Source: Ailanthus altissimus
Lineage: Eukaryota; Streptophyta; Magnoliopsida; Sapindales; Simaroubaceae
Reading direction: 5' to 3'
NCBI GenBank assembly: GCA_946807835.1
Contig: OX327684.1
Location: 32,424,501-32,488,500 of the forward strand
DNA: 64,000 nucleotides
The notes under the pieces were generated by a model. It saw only the letters and a program-made list of their open reading frames with translations, did not search any database and was not told the origin of the DNA. A program made the position numbers and the translations under genes. The stretch's first letter is position 1. Every line of letters begins with the position of its first letter. This document shows, piece after piece, positions 1 to 10,642 of this stretch.

Positions 1-1009
1 AATTATGAAATCAATAAGAAAGTTATTATCCCTTAATTATAAAATTTATGAGGGAGTTAATGAAGATTAATTATATTCTTAAAATGTCTCTATTATAATG
101 CTTATAAAAACGGAGGCATACAGCAAATGAGGCAAGTTCTGAATCTCCACTCTCATACATATTTTTATTTTATCTTGAGATTTCTTATATGGTTGAACTG
201 GTTTACACACCAAAGGGTTTTCATTAGTATCTTTACTAGCCAAACTACAACCGCCTTCTATTTGGTAGCACATAACTCTATGGATCTATGCAAAGAATAA
301 CAATGACATGTTTCATTTGTTCAAGAATAAAATTTCAACTCACGTGGGCTTAGAATAATTGCCTAGGTTTTTGGATTAATAATTTAGTACTGTTTGTGAT
401 AAATGCAACAAGAAGTTATGAAGATTAACCACAGAAATTAATGATTCAAAGATAAGTTTTTTTTTTAATATTGATTTATGTTAATTTTTGTACCAATATT
501 TGATATATTTATTATAAATTTTTTTGTGTGATATCAACTCAATTTATCTTAATTACGAGCTTTTGATTTCAATCCCCCAAATTTTTTCTTGATTTGATTT
601 TGTAGCAAAATAATTTTCAAAGAGGCTGTTACCAGTTAAAATGCTCTCCTTGAATGATATATATATATATATATATGAGTCGGTGAAAAGGAATTGACAT
701 ATCCTCAGGTGATATACAAGAAATAGGGCTCCTCAAATTACGAAAAAATTAAAATAAAAAGATAGCTCTTTAGGAAAGTGGGGGCTCCTTGGATTTTAAA
801 AAAATAGAAAATAATAATAAAAATAGAAAGAGCCTCGGAAAATGCATGATTGTCTCTTTTTATTGATTTAAACAAAAATGTCTCAAAAGAAATGAGTAGT
901 AGCTCCTCATAGCACCAAAAACAATTTTAAAAGAAAGGAGCAATGGCTCCTCGGGGTGCCAAAAAAAAAGATAGATATTAAATATATTTTTGTAATATAT
1001 TTAATCAAC
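1..1009. other. AT-rich intergenic DNA
   Basis: No credible gene is visible. The stretch has a short (AT)n run near 659-675 and several lines of A- and T-tracts with scattered stops in all frames. It may belong to the decayed Copia element that becomes recognisable after about 1010, but I see no conserved motif here. Confidence 0.5.
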
Positions 1010-1800
1010 CAGGTACCTTCTAGCTCTATCAACTTTCAAACACTATTATAGGCTTTTGATGAAGTAGTTATTGGCCCAAATTTACCTCCTTATGTATTTG
1101 CTTGTGTAGCATTGGTACACCTTTATAAGTATCAGCGTAACAAGTGCACTCCTCGAGCATTATAATGTATTTTTCTAGAGCATGTTGCCTACCAAAAGGC
1201 ACACTGATGTTATAATTCTCCAACTTGAAGGTTGTTTATCACAACAAATGTTGTCTCCAACTTGAAGGTTGTTTATCACAACAAATGTTGTGTTCCATGA
1301 AGACGTATTATATTTTTCCTTTAAGTTTGAACTTAATAGGAAGTAACCAGGAAGAAATTCAAAATCTAGATTATGATTTTCATACTTCTAAGGTAGAAGA
1401 ATTCTTTGAATTTGGTAACCAAGATGTTGGCAACTTGGATATAAGTGGTATAAATGTTGGCAACTTTGATCCTAGTAGTGTTGACTCACAAACTAGACCA
1501 GTGGTTAGTTAAAAAATGGGTGGATTGAATTTAAGTGGTATCGTTTTGAATCTAAGTAGTAATGATAACAGAAATTGAAGCTGAGGGTATGGCTTTACCT
1601 TCAACTCTACTTGAGTTTGAGTCCTTCAAACCATAGGCAACTGATATACCAAACCAAACCCTTTCTGTTGATATTCTGAGTTAGAGTCTTAGCCATTTTA
1701 GAAATAGTTATCACAATATCGCATTAGAGGTATTCCTAAACCTATATATAAACTTGAACTTTCTAGTAAAGTTAAATATTCCATGAGACCTTGTTTAACC
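1010..1800 (+). pseudogene. Copia polyprotein relic: integrase C-terminal and linker region
   Basis: Broken coding DNA of a Ty1/copia element. Conceptual translation around 1080-1320 follows the usual Copia pattern after the integrase core: a VFxCVxxVH-like segment, then a CTPRA motif, then a segment resembling the 'HPPTRKFYVSxDVTFHE' region (here ending VVFHED). Around 1710-1790 a segment resembling the 'SSKVKYPM' linker before the reverse transcriptase is seen. Several stops and frameshifts, including a 37-bp tandem duplication, make it non-functional. It lies in the same strand and order as the reverse transcriptase piece near 4570 and the RNase H piece near 9130-9950, so all three probably come from one element split by later insertions. 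That last point is inference. Confidence 0.65.
1218..1291. repeat. 37-bp perfect tandem duplication inside the Copia relic
   Basis: Two adjacent identical 37-bp copies, 1218-1254 and 1255-1291, each starting CTCCAACTTGAAGG. As 37 is not a multiple of three, the duplication shifts the reading frame of the Copia relic. The lack of differences between the copies points to a recent event compared with the heavily mutated surroundings. Confidence 0.9.
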
Positions 1801-2039
1801 ATTGTTTGTTTGAATCAAATCAATCATTTGCAAGTTAATTATTTATTATATTTATTCTTAATAATTTGTAGAAAGCTTTATCAAACCTAAGATAGAAAGT
1901 CACCATGAACAAGTGTTAGAAATGGTATTTATGTGTCATTTTAATATTGTATGAATATTAATTATTTAATATTTATACAATAAATATTTCGAATAATATT
2001 GTTAAAATTAATTATATATGTTTATTTCTAATAATATCG

Positions 2040-3190
2040 TTAAAATTAATTATATATGGTATGATGCTTGTACATTTCAGACATTATATTGATTTGAAGG
2101 AATTCAGATTAGGTTTAAAGAAGTTTAGATCATGATTAAGAGTTAGCAACGCTAAAAGTTATAAATGTTAAGTGTTAGCACTGCTAAGAGTTAGTAGGTT
2201 ATAAAAGTCAGTGAAATCTAAATAGTTAGAGCCTTGTCTGAAATAGGACAAAGACCTGATAATATATTAACAATGAGATAGTTACAAAGAATTTCAAGCA
2301 TTGTTAATAAAGGTCATTGTGTAAGTATATTCTTGAACTATATGTTTCCGATCTATTTTCACCGATGCAGGGTCTATCATGTAAAACCTTATTAGATGTA
2401 GATCAATGCATATCTATATCTAGATGGTCCAAATGAGTGATCTTAGCAGATCATGAGTTTAGTGGAAACTCGTATAGATATACAAGTATTCAATTAGGAT
2501 TAAGTACTGAACAGATTCAACGAAGACTTCCAATAGATATCCCATAAATCCGTCAGTTGAGGGTTTTCTCAAATTGAGCAATATTCGTGGTCCTTTGACC
2601 TGAGCACCATGGTGAGCTTATGAGTGATCTACTATACTTAGGTTCCACACATGTCAAAGATCTTTCATGGTCTGACAACTGAGTATCACTGGGTATGGTC
2701 CGATGTTCATGGAGTCCGGTGTGTATAGATATGGGATCTGTCGACTTATATAGGTGAGTTGAATATCCTGATGCTCCAAGATTGTATTCTAGGAAGTCTT
2801 GTGGCCACAAGCATAAATACCCGAGAAAGAGTTTTCTCGAGTGATAAACAATACAACAAAAATATTGTGGATATTGTTTATTGAAATACGAATCGATGAG
2901 ATAAGTTTATGGTTGAGCAATTGGAGACTTGACAGTGTTGATCTATGTCTCCACTTTTTTAGAATATAAATGACGTATGGATTATACGAATATGCATTAA
3001 CCTCAACTTTTATGGTTCGACGCGCTGTCTTATTTTATCCATAACGTGTGTGAGGGGCATCGGTTATGGACTTATGAAAGAGTTTCGTAAGAAAAAATAG
3101 GTATGAACCTAGGGAGTCTCACTATATAAAGTGTACTAGTTGAGCACTGTAGTAGCACACCGAATTGAATTGTTCAATCTGGGAAGTTTT
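2040..3190 (+). repeat. Left arm of a ~1.1-kb dispersed inverted repeat, LTR-like
   Basis: This stretch matches, in reverse complement, the sequence at about 5550-6670. The best preserved parts are 2100-2380 and 2540-2830; the latter gives recognisably similar short translations in the two copies (IHTGLHEHRTIPSDTQ here, IHTGLYKYQIIPNNTQ in the other). Neither translation resembles a known protein, so the shared reading frame is probably incidental. Length, lack of coding domains and a TGTTAG motif at about 1915 suggest two LTRs, or long noncoding domains of a LARD-like element, in opposite orientation. Ends were not resolved. Confidence 0.6.
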
Positions 3191-4566
3191 AAAAAAATAT
3201 GAATTTATTTCAAGATTTTTTGGGGAGTAGTTATGGTTTTAAGTATTAAATATAGAATTGTATCTAGTAAGACTTGACACATTAATTTACTAAGTGTATG
3301 TCACATATTATGTCATTAATTTGTTATGGCACAACGCATGACATTGGTAGATATAACTATAATTTAAATGAAACAATAATTATTTCATTTAAAAAAAAAG
3401 AATTTTTATTGTTTCATTTAAAAGAAAAGAATTTAGTCCTTCATTTATTTTAAAATCTCTTAAAAAATAATTAAAATTTAAATATTAATCTCAAGAATAT
3501 ATTAAATGAGACTTGATATATCAATCTATTAAATATATATTTTATATTATATTATTAATTTATAATGATGTGACAATATAATTAATATTATTTATTAAAA
3601 TAAAAATAAATAACAATAAAACAATTCGTCCATTTAACATATCAAATGAATTTGATTCATTTGATTAAGTTCCTTGCAGTGTGTTCCCTTTTAATTGGCT
3701 AAACGAAAGCTAATTGGCTATTTGTTCATTTCTTATTGGCCAAAATAAAGGTTATTGAAATCAAAAGCATTTCTAATAGCATGAGGTGCCTTTTACATTG
3801 CCACTAATTGTCTAAAGAAGTAGCCAATACATTTAAACAAATTGACTAAGCCTTTTTGTATGCTTTGTCACGCTAGCCGATTATGGCAAGGAATTGTAGT
3901 CTCACTGCTCAAGGTAGCGGCAACTTTCACTTTATACAAGTGGACGAGAGATGAGAAATGGAAGAGATAGAGCCGAATTCATTTGCTTTAAGTAGATAAG
4001 TGAAATTATTTGAAATTTTTATGAATTGTTAAAGAGTTAACCAAATAAATAAATAGTAACTTAAGGTAAATAATTTTTTTAGAGTAAAATAGAAATAAGT
4101 GTTGTTTTTATTTAATTTAGTATTTTTTTTATAAAGAGAAATTTATTATTTTAGTTTAAGAAAGTCCACCACCTCCTTAATTAAAATTATTAAAGTACGT
4201 TTCAATAGTGAGTCTCTTAATCTCATGAGAGTAATGAGATTGTAATGTATGTATATTTATTCTGCTGTGCGATATTGCATGTGAGACGTGTAATAAAATA
4301 ATAAATTAAAAATGTATACATTTATCCAATGCACGGCACATCAACACAACAACAAGGAGAATAAATATTTATAATAAAATAAAATAAATTTTGGGAACTC
4401 GTAAATCACTCACCAAGAAAGAAACCACTTGGATAGTTGTGGATTTACATTATAAAGTAAAAAGATATTGGTAAAATAAAACACTTTAAAGTGATGGTAA
4501 TAAAAGAGTACACCTAAACATATGAGACTGATTATATACAAATATTTTTACTTATAGGAAAATCAA
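3191..4566. other. AT-rich spacer with a diverged direct repeat
   Basis: No gene seen. A segment at about 3268-3340 recurs in diverged form at about 3510-3573: both begin AGACTTGA, run through a TTAATTTAT-like middle and end in GG/TGACA-type motifs. The remainder is A/T-tract DNA without long open frames. Confidence 0.45.
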
Positions 4567-4690
4567 TCAGGTTCGTGTCTTATTATCTTTAGCTGTGAAC
4601 GTAGATTGGTCATTAAAACATTTTAATATGAAGAATGCCTTTCTACATAATAAGTTGTCTGAAAAAGTCTATATAGATCTTGTCAGAGAT
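4567..4690 (+). pseudogene. Copia reverse transcriptase fragment
   Basis: A short piece of a Copia reverse transcriptase. Translation gives RVLLSLAVNVDWSLKHF followed by NMKNAFLHNKLSEKVYID, which matches the family's 'QxDVKTAFLHGxLxEEVYM' catalytic-domain segment; here the catalytic Asp of 'DVK' is replaced by Asn, and the frame is lost soon after. It sits on the same strand as the Copia pieces at 1.0-1.8 kb and 9.1-9.95 kb. Truncated on both sides. Confidence 0.7.
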
Positions 4691-4800
4691 TTAGTACATG
4701 TGGATGTATGCATGTATAATTGTGTCTATTACTTAAAATATGTATCATATACAAATTTATATGCGGCAGAAGCGTGAAATATATAATAAACAAAATATAT
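4690..4800. repeat. Short inverted repeat, left partner (pairs with 6840-6955)
   Basis: About 110 bp here match the reverse complement of 6840-6955; both contain GATGTATGCATG-like and AATTGTGTCTATT motifs and an 'AGAAGCGT' or 'GGAAGCGT' block. The pair encloses the right arm of the longer inverted repeat, which fits nested insertion of related elements in opposite orientation. Confidence 0.6.
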
Positions 4801-5549
4801 TAATCACATTAATATATTAGAAAGTTTGAGAACTCACTTCAACATGTAATATTATGCACGTATTTCTTCAGAATTCGCATGGAGACCAACTCGTGGACAA
4901 TTCTAGTCACCAACACGGTGGGATTGGTGAGCTAGAATAACAGCCTCATATTCAGCACGAGATTAACTCTTAATCTAAAAAATAGTCGGGTTTATTTTTT
5001 CATCATTTTCTCTAAAAAGATAAAAAAAATAGAGAATTTAAAACAATCCACCATTATTTCAAATAGAACCATAGAAAAAAATGAAACAATTTCATTTTTT
5101 TTCTTTTCTTCTTCTTCTTTTCTTTCTTCTTCTTTCTCCATTTCTCTTCTCTTTCTCGGCACACCCAAAAATCACACACATCTCTTATATAAATATATAT
5201 ATATATATAAGAAAATAATAATATAATAATAATAATGGGTGCCAACTATTAGGCACCCAAAATATAATATTATTATATATAATATAATAATATATAATAA
5301 TGAGATATTTTTATTATTTAATAATTAAATAATCAAAGTGTGAAATGACTATTTTGCCATTAATAAATAGTTACCAAATATACCTATAGTGAGTATACTT
5401 ATAGTGAGTTCCACCAAATCCCACACATGGGTAAACTCAACTGAGAGTCTACAATGTGCCACGTGTCATTATACAATTAGCAAATAACAATTATTGACTA
5501 ATTGTTGTATTTAATACTTAAATACAGACACGCACGTATTTCTATGGTA
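4801..5549. other. Low-complexity intergenic DNA
   Basis: A polypyrimidine tract (TTC and CT runs, about 5090-5155) is followed by (AT)n and (ATA)n runs and a small hairpin around 5236-5261, in which GGGTGCC pairs with GGCACCC. Open frames here come from the low-complexity sequence and are not gene-like. Possibly the U5-like end of the LTR-like repeat to the right. Confidence 0.45.
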
Positions 5550-6670
5550 GTACTGAATATTGTTGGACTAAACACTATAATTCGGCACGCTGCCCAGTGT
5601 ACAACGAGTATACTCTATATTGCGGGACTCCCTAGATCCACACCCGATTCATCAAATGAAACTATTCTATAAGTCCGTGAGCAATGGCCCATGCACATGT
5701 CACGGATATACAAATCAGCGCATTGAACCATGCAAGTTAAGGTTACAACGCATACATATAATCCTTCCGTCATGATATCCTGGATGTACGGGGATATAGA
5801 TTATCACCGTCAAATCCCCTAGTGTTCATCCATATCTTATCTCTAGACTTGTATCTCACTGAACAATATGCCTAAACTCTTTTATCGTATTGTTTCACCC
5901 TGACGAAACTCTTTTTCAGGATTAATACTTGTGGCCACAAGACTTTCTGAGATACAATCTCGAAGCATCGGGATATCAAACTCCCTATGCGAGGTGATGG
6001 ATGCCATATATATACACACCGGACTCTATAAGTATCAGATCATACCCAACAACACCCAGTGGTCACACCATGAAAGGTCTGTGACATGCGTGGAATCAAA
6101 GTATAATGGATCACTTAGGAGCCCACTGTGGCACTCAAGTCAAAGAACCACGTATACTACTCAACTCGAGAGGACCCTCCGTTGACGGCTTACATAGGAA
6201 GTCTATCGGAGGCCCTCGTGAATCTGCCCATATCCAGTCCTAACTGGATACCCATATATCAATACGAGCTCCAAGCTTATGGTTGGCTAGGAACAACCAT
6301 CTATACCCTATAGGTACGACATATGCTAATCTATATATAAAGATATCCACCAACAGACCCACATCGGCAAAAATAGATCAGAGACAATTATTTGAGAACA
6401 TACTTGTGTAACTAGCATTTTCTGGCACCCAATTGTAACTCTTGTAACTATGCAGTTACTGGTATATTCCCAAGTCTATATCCTATTATAGACAAGGCTC
6501 CAACTCTTAGATCTGCTGAGTAGTATAACTAGCTAACACTTAGTTGTGCTAACATCTAGCACTTATATTTCTTGGCGTGGCTAACTATGAGCTCTTATCT
6601 AAACTCTTTTAGATCTGATTTGAACTCTTTCAGATATTATAATGTCTGTAACGTTACATTGTATGGTACC
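5550..6670 (-). repeat. Right arm of the ~1.1-kb dispersed inverted repeat
   Basis: Reverse-complement partner of about 2040-3190. The outer parts (near 5560-5640 against 3110-3180) and the inner parts (near 6360-6660 against 2070-2390) both align, so the whole arm is repeated and not only one core. The two arms are separated by about 2.4 kb that includes a Copia reverse transcriptase fragment. Confidence 0.6.
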
Positions 6671-6839
6671 ATATTAGTTAGTATTAGCGATTTAATAAAA
6701 ATGTACACTTGTATAAATATACAAGTATATGTACATTCAGAGATGGCATGTAAGCACTGACCCTAAAAGATCTTTCACTTGGATGCATGATACCAAAAAA
6801 GTATAATTAGAAGTCCTGCAGATTAAAGAGATCATTGTA

Positions 6840-6955
6840 ATTAATATCTTATATTTATTGTGTTTATTGTAAAATTTATACGCTTCCGCTGCGTTAGACA
6901 ATAGACACAATTACGCATGCATACACCCGCACGTGCCTTAGATCTGCCAACAAGT
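6840..6955. repeat. Short inverted repeat, right partner (pairs with 4690-4800)
   Basis: Reverse-complement match to 4690-4800. It contains CGCTTCCGCTGCG, the kind of motif found close to LTR ends in the Copia elements of this window (the complete element has ATTCCGCTGCGTG near its LTR end). An LTR terminus in minus orientation is a plausible reading. Confidence 0.5.
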
Positions 6956-7029
6956 TCAAGACAAACATAATAGTTATGTAGATAAACACCATAGATAGCT
7001 TGAGTCTGCAGTATGAGACAAAACCTTCT

Positions 7030-7430
7030 TACGAATCTCACCATGGAAGGATGTGCTTCGTTTTGAAAAACATAAAAAATTAAGTTCTCGATATATTAGG
7101 CCATATGAGATTATAGAGAGGGTTTGTGTGGTTAGGTACCGCTTAGCACTACTGTGTGACAATCTACTACCTGAATTGTCACGCATTCATGATATGTTTC
7201 ATATTTTTATGTTGCGAAAGTATATACTTGACCTTTCTCATATTCTAGTTACTTAGTTAGTTGAGTTGAGGGCATACTTAACTTATGATGAGGAACTGTT
7301 CAGATAATGGACTATCGCCAGCAAGTACTACGTAATAAGACTACTTCGCTAGTTAAAGTCCTATGGAGAAATCATGCAGTAAAAGAGGCTACATGGAAGC
7401 AATAAAATTAAATGAGAGTTCAGTATTCTC
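7030..7430 (+). pseudogene. Ty3/gypsy polyprotein relic: integrase C-terminal tail
   Basis: Translation in shifting frames shows the familiar gypsy tail: PWKDVLRFEKHKKLSSRYI, then RPYEIIERV, YRLALL, ELSRIHDMFHIFMLRKY, SHILVT, and finally a remnant of the 'VxVLWRNHxxEEATWE' end around 7340-7400. These motifs follow the integrase core in plant Ty3/gypsy elements. Stops and frameshifts make it dead. It is followed directly by the element's polypurine region and LTR on the same strand. Confidence 0.8.
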
Positions 7431-7479
7431 ATTTATTTCAGACAGGTACATGAATTTTAAGGACAAAATTCTTATAAGA

Positions 7480-9035
7480 GGTGAGGAATTATCATGCACG
7501 TGGCTGACCATATTAAGGACGTGTCATTCAAGTAATATTTTGTTGCTTGGAAATTTTTATAATAAAGCATTTAAATAATATTAAGTGCAATGGTGACTTT
7601 TTATAAGCTAGTTTGGGTGGCCTAAATTTACTTTATAAAGGAGTCTTATATCATTTTGCTTTATTTGAAGTCATGAGAGGAAGAAACAAAATTGAAACAT
7701 AAGGAAAATAAGAGAGGAAAGAGAGAAAAAAAAAAAGAAAAGAAAAAGAAAGACAATCGAGGGAGAAATAGGAAAAGAAACAAATAAGAAATTATAGGAA
7801 ATGAATTTGGGTAGTTAAATTGAAATCTAGTGATTCAGTGAATAACAGTTTTATGATGTTAAAATATTTATGTTTTAATATGTATATTACATATTAGTAT
7901 TAATGATATATTTTTATACCCTATATTATAAGAAGAGTACCGATAACTGATAGACCCCAAAATTCAGAACCAACTTAAGATTAGCGCGCTTTTATGAGTG
8001 GATCAATGTGTGTGTATATATATATATATATTATTTTTAATACAATAGTTTATGATTTAATTACACGTTATCAAATTTATTTTAAACATATAAATATTTA
8101 TGCTATTTAGTATATTTAAAAATATTTTTAGAATTTGTTATAGTATAATTTATTATTACGCTCAATACATAAATATTATTTTAGAGTAATTATACTTTCA
8201 TGATAATATATAGTAGTAGTTTTTGAACCATTAGATGTGTACTCTCCTTTTTATTGTAGTTGTTCTACTCATGCGTTAGACTAGTTTAGTTTGCTCTACC
8301 TAAGTGATGCAGCATTCAGTTAGGTTAGACCAGTTCAGATCTCTTACTCTACTTGTGCGTAAGTTACTTTGCTAAATTTTTCCTAAGTACAAGTTTTGGT
8401 GGTTTTCAATTTGTATGTAATATAAAAGGTATATGTTCTTAGAGTTATGTTACATACATTTATCTTGAGAACAAATTTCATGATAGTTTACACTTTCAGA
8501 TTTTCAGTTCCCCAATATTATGTTATGATTTTAGTTTAGCACAAATTTTATAACAACTCATACTTTCAATACAAGTTTATTGATTATTCACTACACAGTT
8601 TTATGACTATTTTTATTACAGATTTATACGTGTATATTACATATACTATTATTTATTATTAAATTATTATTGAAAAGCTATTATTTACAATACATATAAA
8701 GTATATAACATTTTCTAATTATGTCCACTCACTGAGTTACAAGCTCACAATTTTTTATTTTTTTTATTTTTTTTCAAGTTGTCATAAAAATTCGTACAGT
8801 GTGATACAATTTTCACATTTTGAGATTGACCCACGACACGTATAACTGCATGAGTGTCTCGGTCTGTGTATTTTTATATCTTTATGTATATTAGAATACA
8901 CATATATACTTTTGTTGAGGCATGTGACCTCGTTGTATCAAATAAAATGAATAAATTATATGTCAGTCCCATATTATCGTAAAATTCGCCTCGATTCTCT
9001 AAGAGGACTCTAGTCAGGTCCTGTCACTCATTGTA
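7480..9035 (+). mobile_element. Decayed Ty3/gypsy LTR (3' LTR of the element above)
   Basis: The stretch after the integrase tail begins with the usual 'TTTAAGGACAAAATTC' and purine-rich 'AAGAGGTGAGGAA' context (7458-7490) that precedes gypsy 3' LTRs. It contains no coding sequence and ends near 9035 after a 'CTCTAAGAGGACTCTAGTCAGG' type motif (split here by mutation) and CCTGTCACT, typical of the 3' part of such LTRs. Internal landmarks include a (GT)n(AT)n run near 8010-8030. The exact ends are eroded. Confidence 0.6.
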
Positions 9036-9129
9036 TATGTGAATTGACATTGTATATATTAATTGACATTGCAGTTACAAAAAAATTAAAGCCTTTACAA
9101 AATTACTTGTACAAAGAGTCCGAAATAAA

Positions 9130-9950
9130 ATTACTTGATCTGATAAATATTTTGTATGTCTCAAAGAAAGTATGCCTTGGATTAATTATTAGAGACTAAT
9201 CTGACAATAGTTGATACACCTGTAGAAGAAGGATTGAAGTTGTGTTTTAAGACTGATTAAGTACAAATCAAAGAGAGATACAGAAGACTTGTGCGAAGAT
9301 TGATCTACTTAGCTCACATAAGGCTAGATCTTGCTTGTGCATTAAGTATTGTTACCCAATTTATGCATAATCCCATACAGCAACATATGAATGTAGCCAT
9401 GCATATTTTGAGGTGTCTAAAATCAGCTTCGTAAAAGGAATTTTATTCACTAGGAATACAGATTATCGAAGAGTGGATGAATATACTAATGCTAACTAAG
9501 CTGGAGTAGTAGATGACAGACGATCTATTTTACGTTACTTTAACTTTGTAAGTGGTAATTGCTTTATATGGAGAAGCGAAAGACAAAATGTTGTTGTACG
9601 CTTAAGTGCAAAAGTTGCACATAGAGGTATGACTCTAGGAATTTTTAAAGCAGCATGGCCAAGGCTTCTCTCATAGGATTTGGGCTATTCACCTGAAGAA
9701 CTAATTCAATTGTATTATGACAATAAAGCATGTGACATTGCTTATAATTTAATACAATATGATCGTGTAAAATATGTCAAGGTAGATAGATTTTTCATTA
9801 AGAAAAAACTGGATGAGAAAAATATAGAAATGTTCAAGTTTTAATCAGAGGATCTGTTGACTAATATCCTCGTTAAAGTGGTCTCAAATAGAGTATTCTC
9901 AAAGCTTTTAGATAAATTGGGCATGTGTGACTATGCACCAACTTGAGAGG
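9130..9950 (+). pseudogene. Copia reverse transcriptase end and RNase H relic
   Basis: The C-terminal third of a Copia polyprotein. Recognisable blocks, in order: QRKYALD remnant; YRRLVRRLIYLAHIRLDLA (family 'YRxLVGxLxYLxxTRPDIA'); VTQFMHNPIQQHMNVAMHILRCLKS; a 'YTNAN*AG' version of the RNase H 'YTDADWAG'; DDRRSI; WRSERQNVVVRLSAKVAHRGM; LYYDNKACDIAYN; HDRVKYVKVDRFFIKKKLDEK; SEDLLTNILVK. Stops replace key residues, for example Trp of DADWAG. The end runs straight into an LTR starting at 9954. Confidence 0.85.
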
Positions 9951-9953
9951 AAG

Positions 9954-10254
9954 TGTTGATATAATGGCTTGACAGTAAATGATTCTAGTAAATCACTCAT
10001 TATAATTCTTTCTTTTTTGGTGGTGGCATAGATATGTAAGTAAAGATTCATTTTAGGAGATTAGTAGCTTGATTGTAGGATAATTGATTGTAGGAGTCAA
10101 ACCCATAATATGTGGAGAGCTAATTGTAGAAGTCAAACTCGTAATATGTGGGAATTCTTTTCTATATAACCAAATACATACTCGTTGTAAAGAATGAATC
10201 CATGAAAATTATTCTTTTCTTATTTTCAAGTTGAAATTAATTGAATTGTGAACA
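9954..10254 (+). mobile_element. Copia LTR (301 bp) adjoining the RNase H relic
   Basis: Starts TGTTGATATAATGG immediately after the polyprotein relic and ends at GAACA, so it has TG...CA ends. It contains a TATATAACC motif near 10163 as candidate promoter. Being directly downstream of the RNase H relic it should be a 3' LTR, yet it is followed at about 10258-10270 by TTAGTATCATAG, a two-mismatch version of the initiator-Met-tRNA primer binding site TTGGTATCAGAG, as expected after a 5' LTR. Confidence 0.7.
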
Positions 10255-10642
10255 ATGTTAGTATCATAGTTGTCATATAGTTGATTTCTTTTTTTTAATT
10301 TTTTTAAAATTTAAATGAGAATGAAAAATGTCACCTATTAAATACTATCTTTTATCTCCTATTTTTACTTAAATTTAAATAATTATTGATGTAAATTACA
10401 TTTATGACCAGTTGAACTAGACCAAGTTACCATTGATTTTTTTAAATTGCTTTCAACTGAATAAGATAACAGAATTTCCTCGAACCAAAACAAGAGCTTA
10501 AATGCAATTAGAAATCTCGACAGCTGTGTCCAGGAATTATTAAATAAGCCTTACTTGTCAATGTATATATGTCTACCAACAAAGCATTTCAGAGCAAGAA
10601 AAAGTGAACGCTATCGACGACCTTTTCTCAATCACAGCAATC
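10255..10642. promoter_or_regulatory. 5' flank of GulLO gene 1
   Basis: AT-rich DNA between the Copia LTR and the start codon. The first ~20 bp carry the primer-binding-site-like sequence. No sure TATA box; an ATTAAATAAG motif lies near 10537, roughly 100 bp before the ATG. The promoter of this gene therefore abuts a retrotransposon LTR. Confidence 0.4.

Noticed and set aside
5054..5245. 63-codon Lys/Arg/Glu-rich minus-strand frame
   Set aside because: Translation of a polypyrimidine and (AT)n low-complexity tract.
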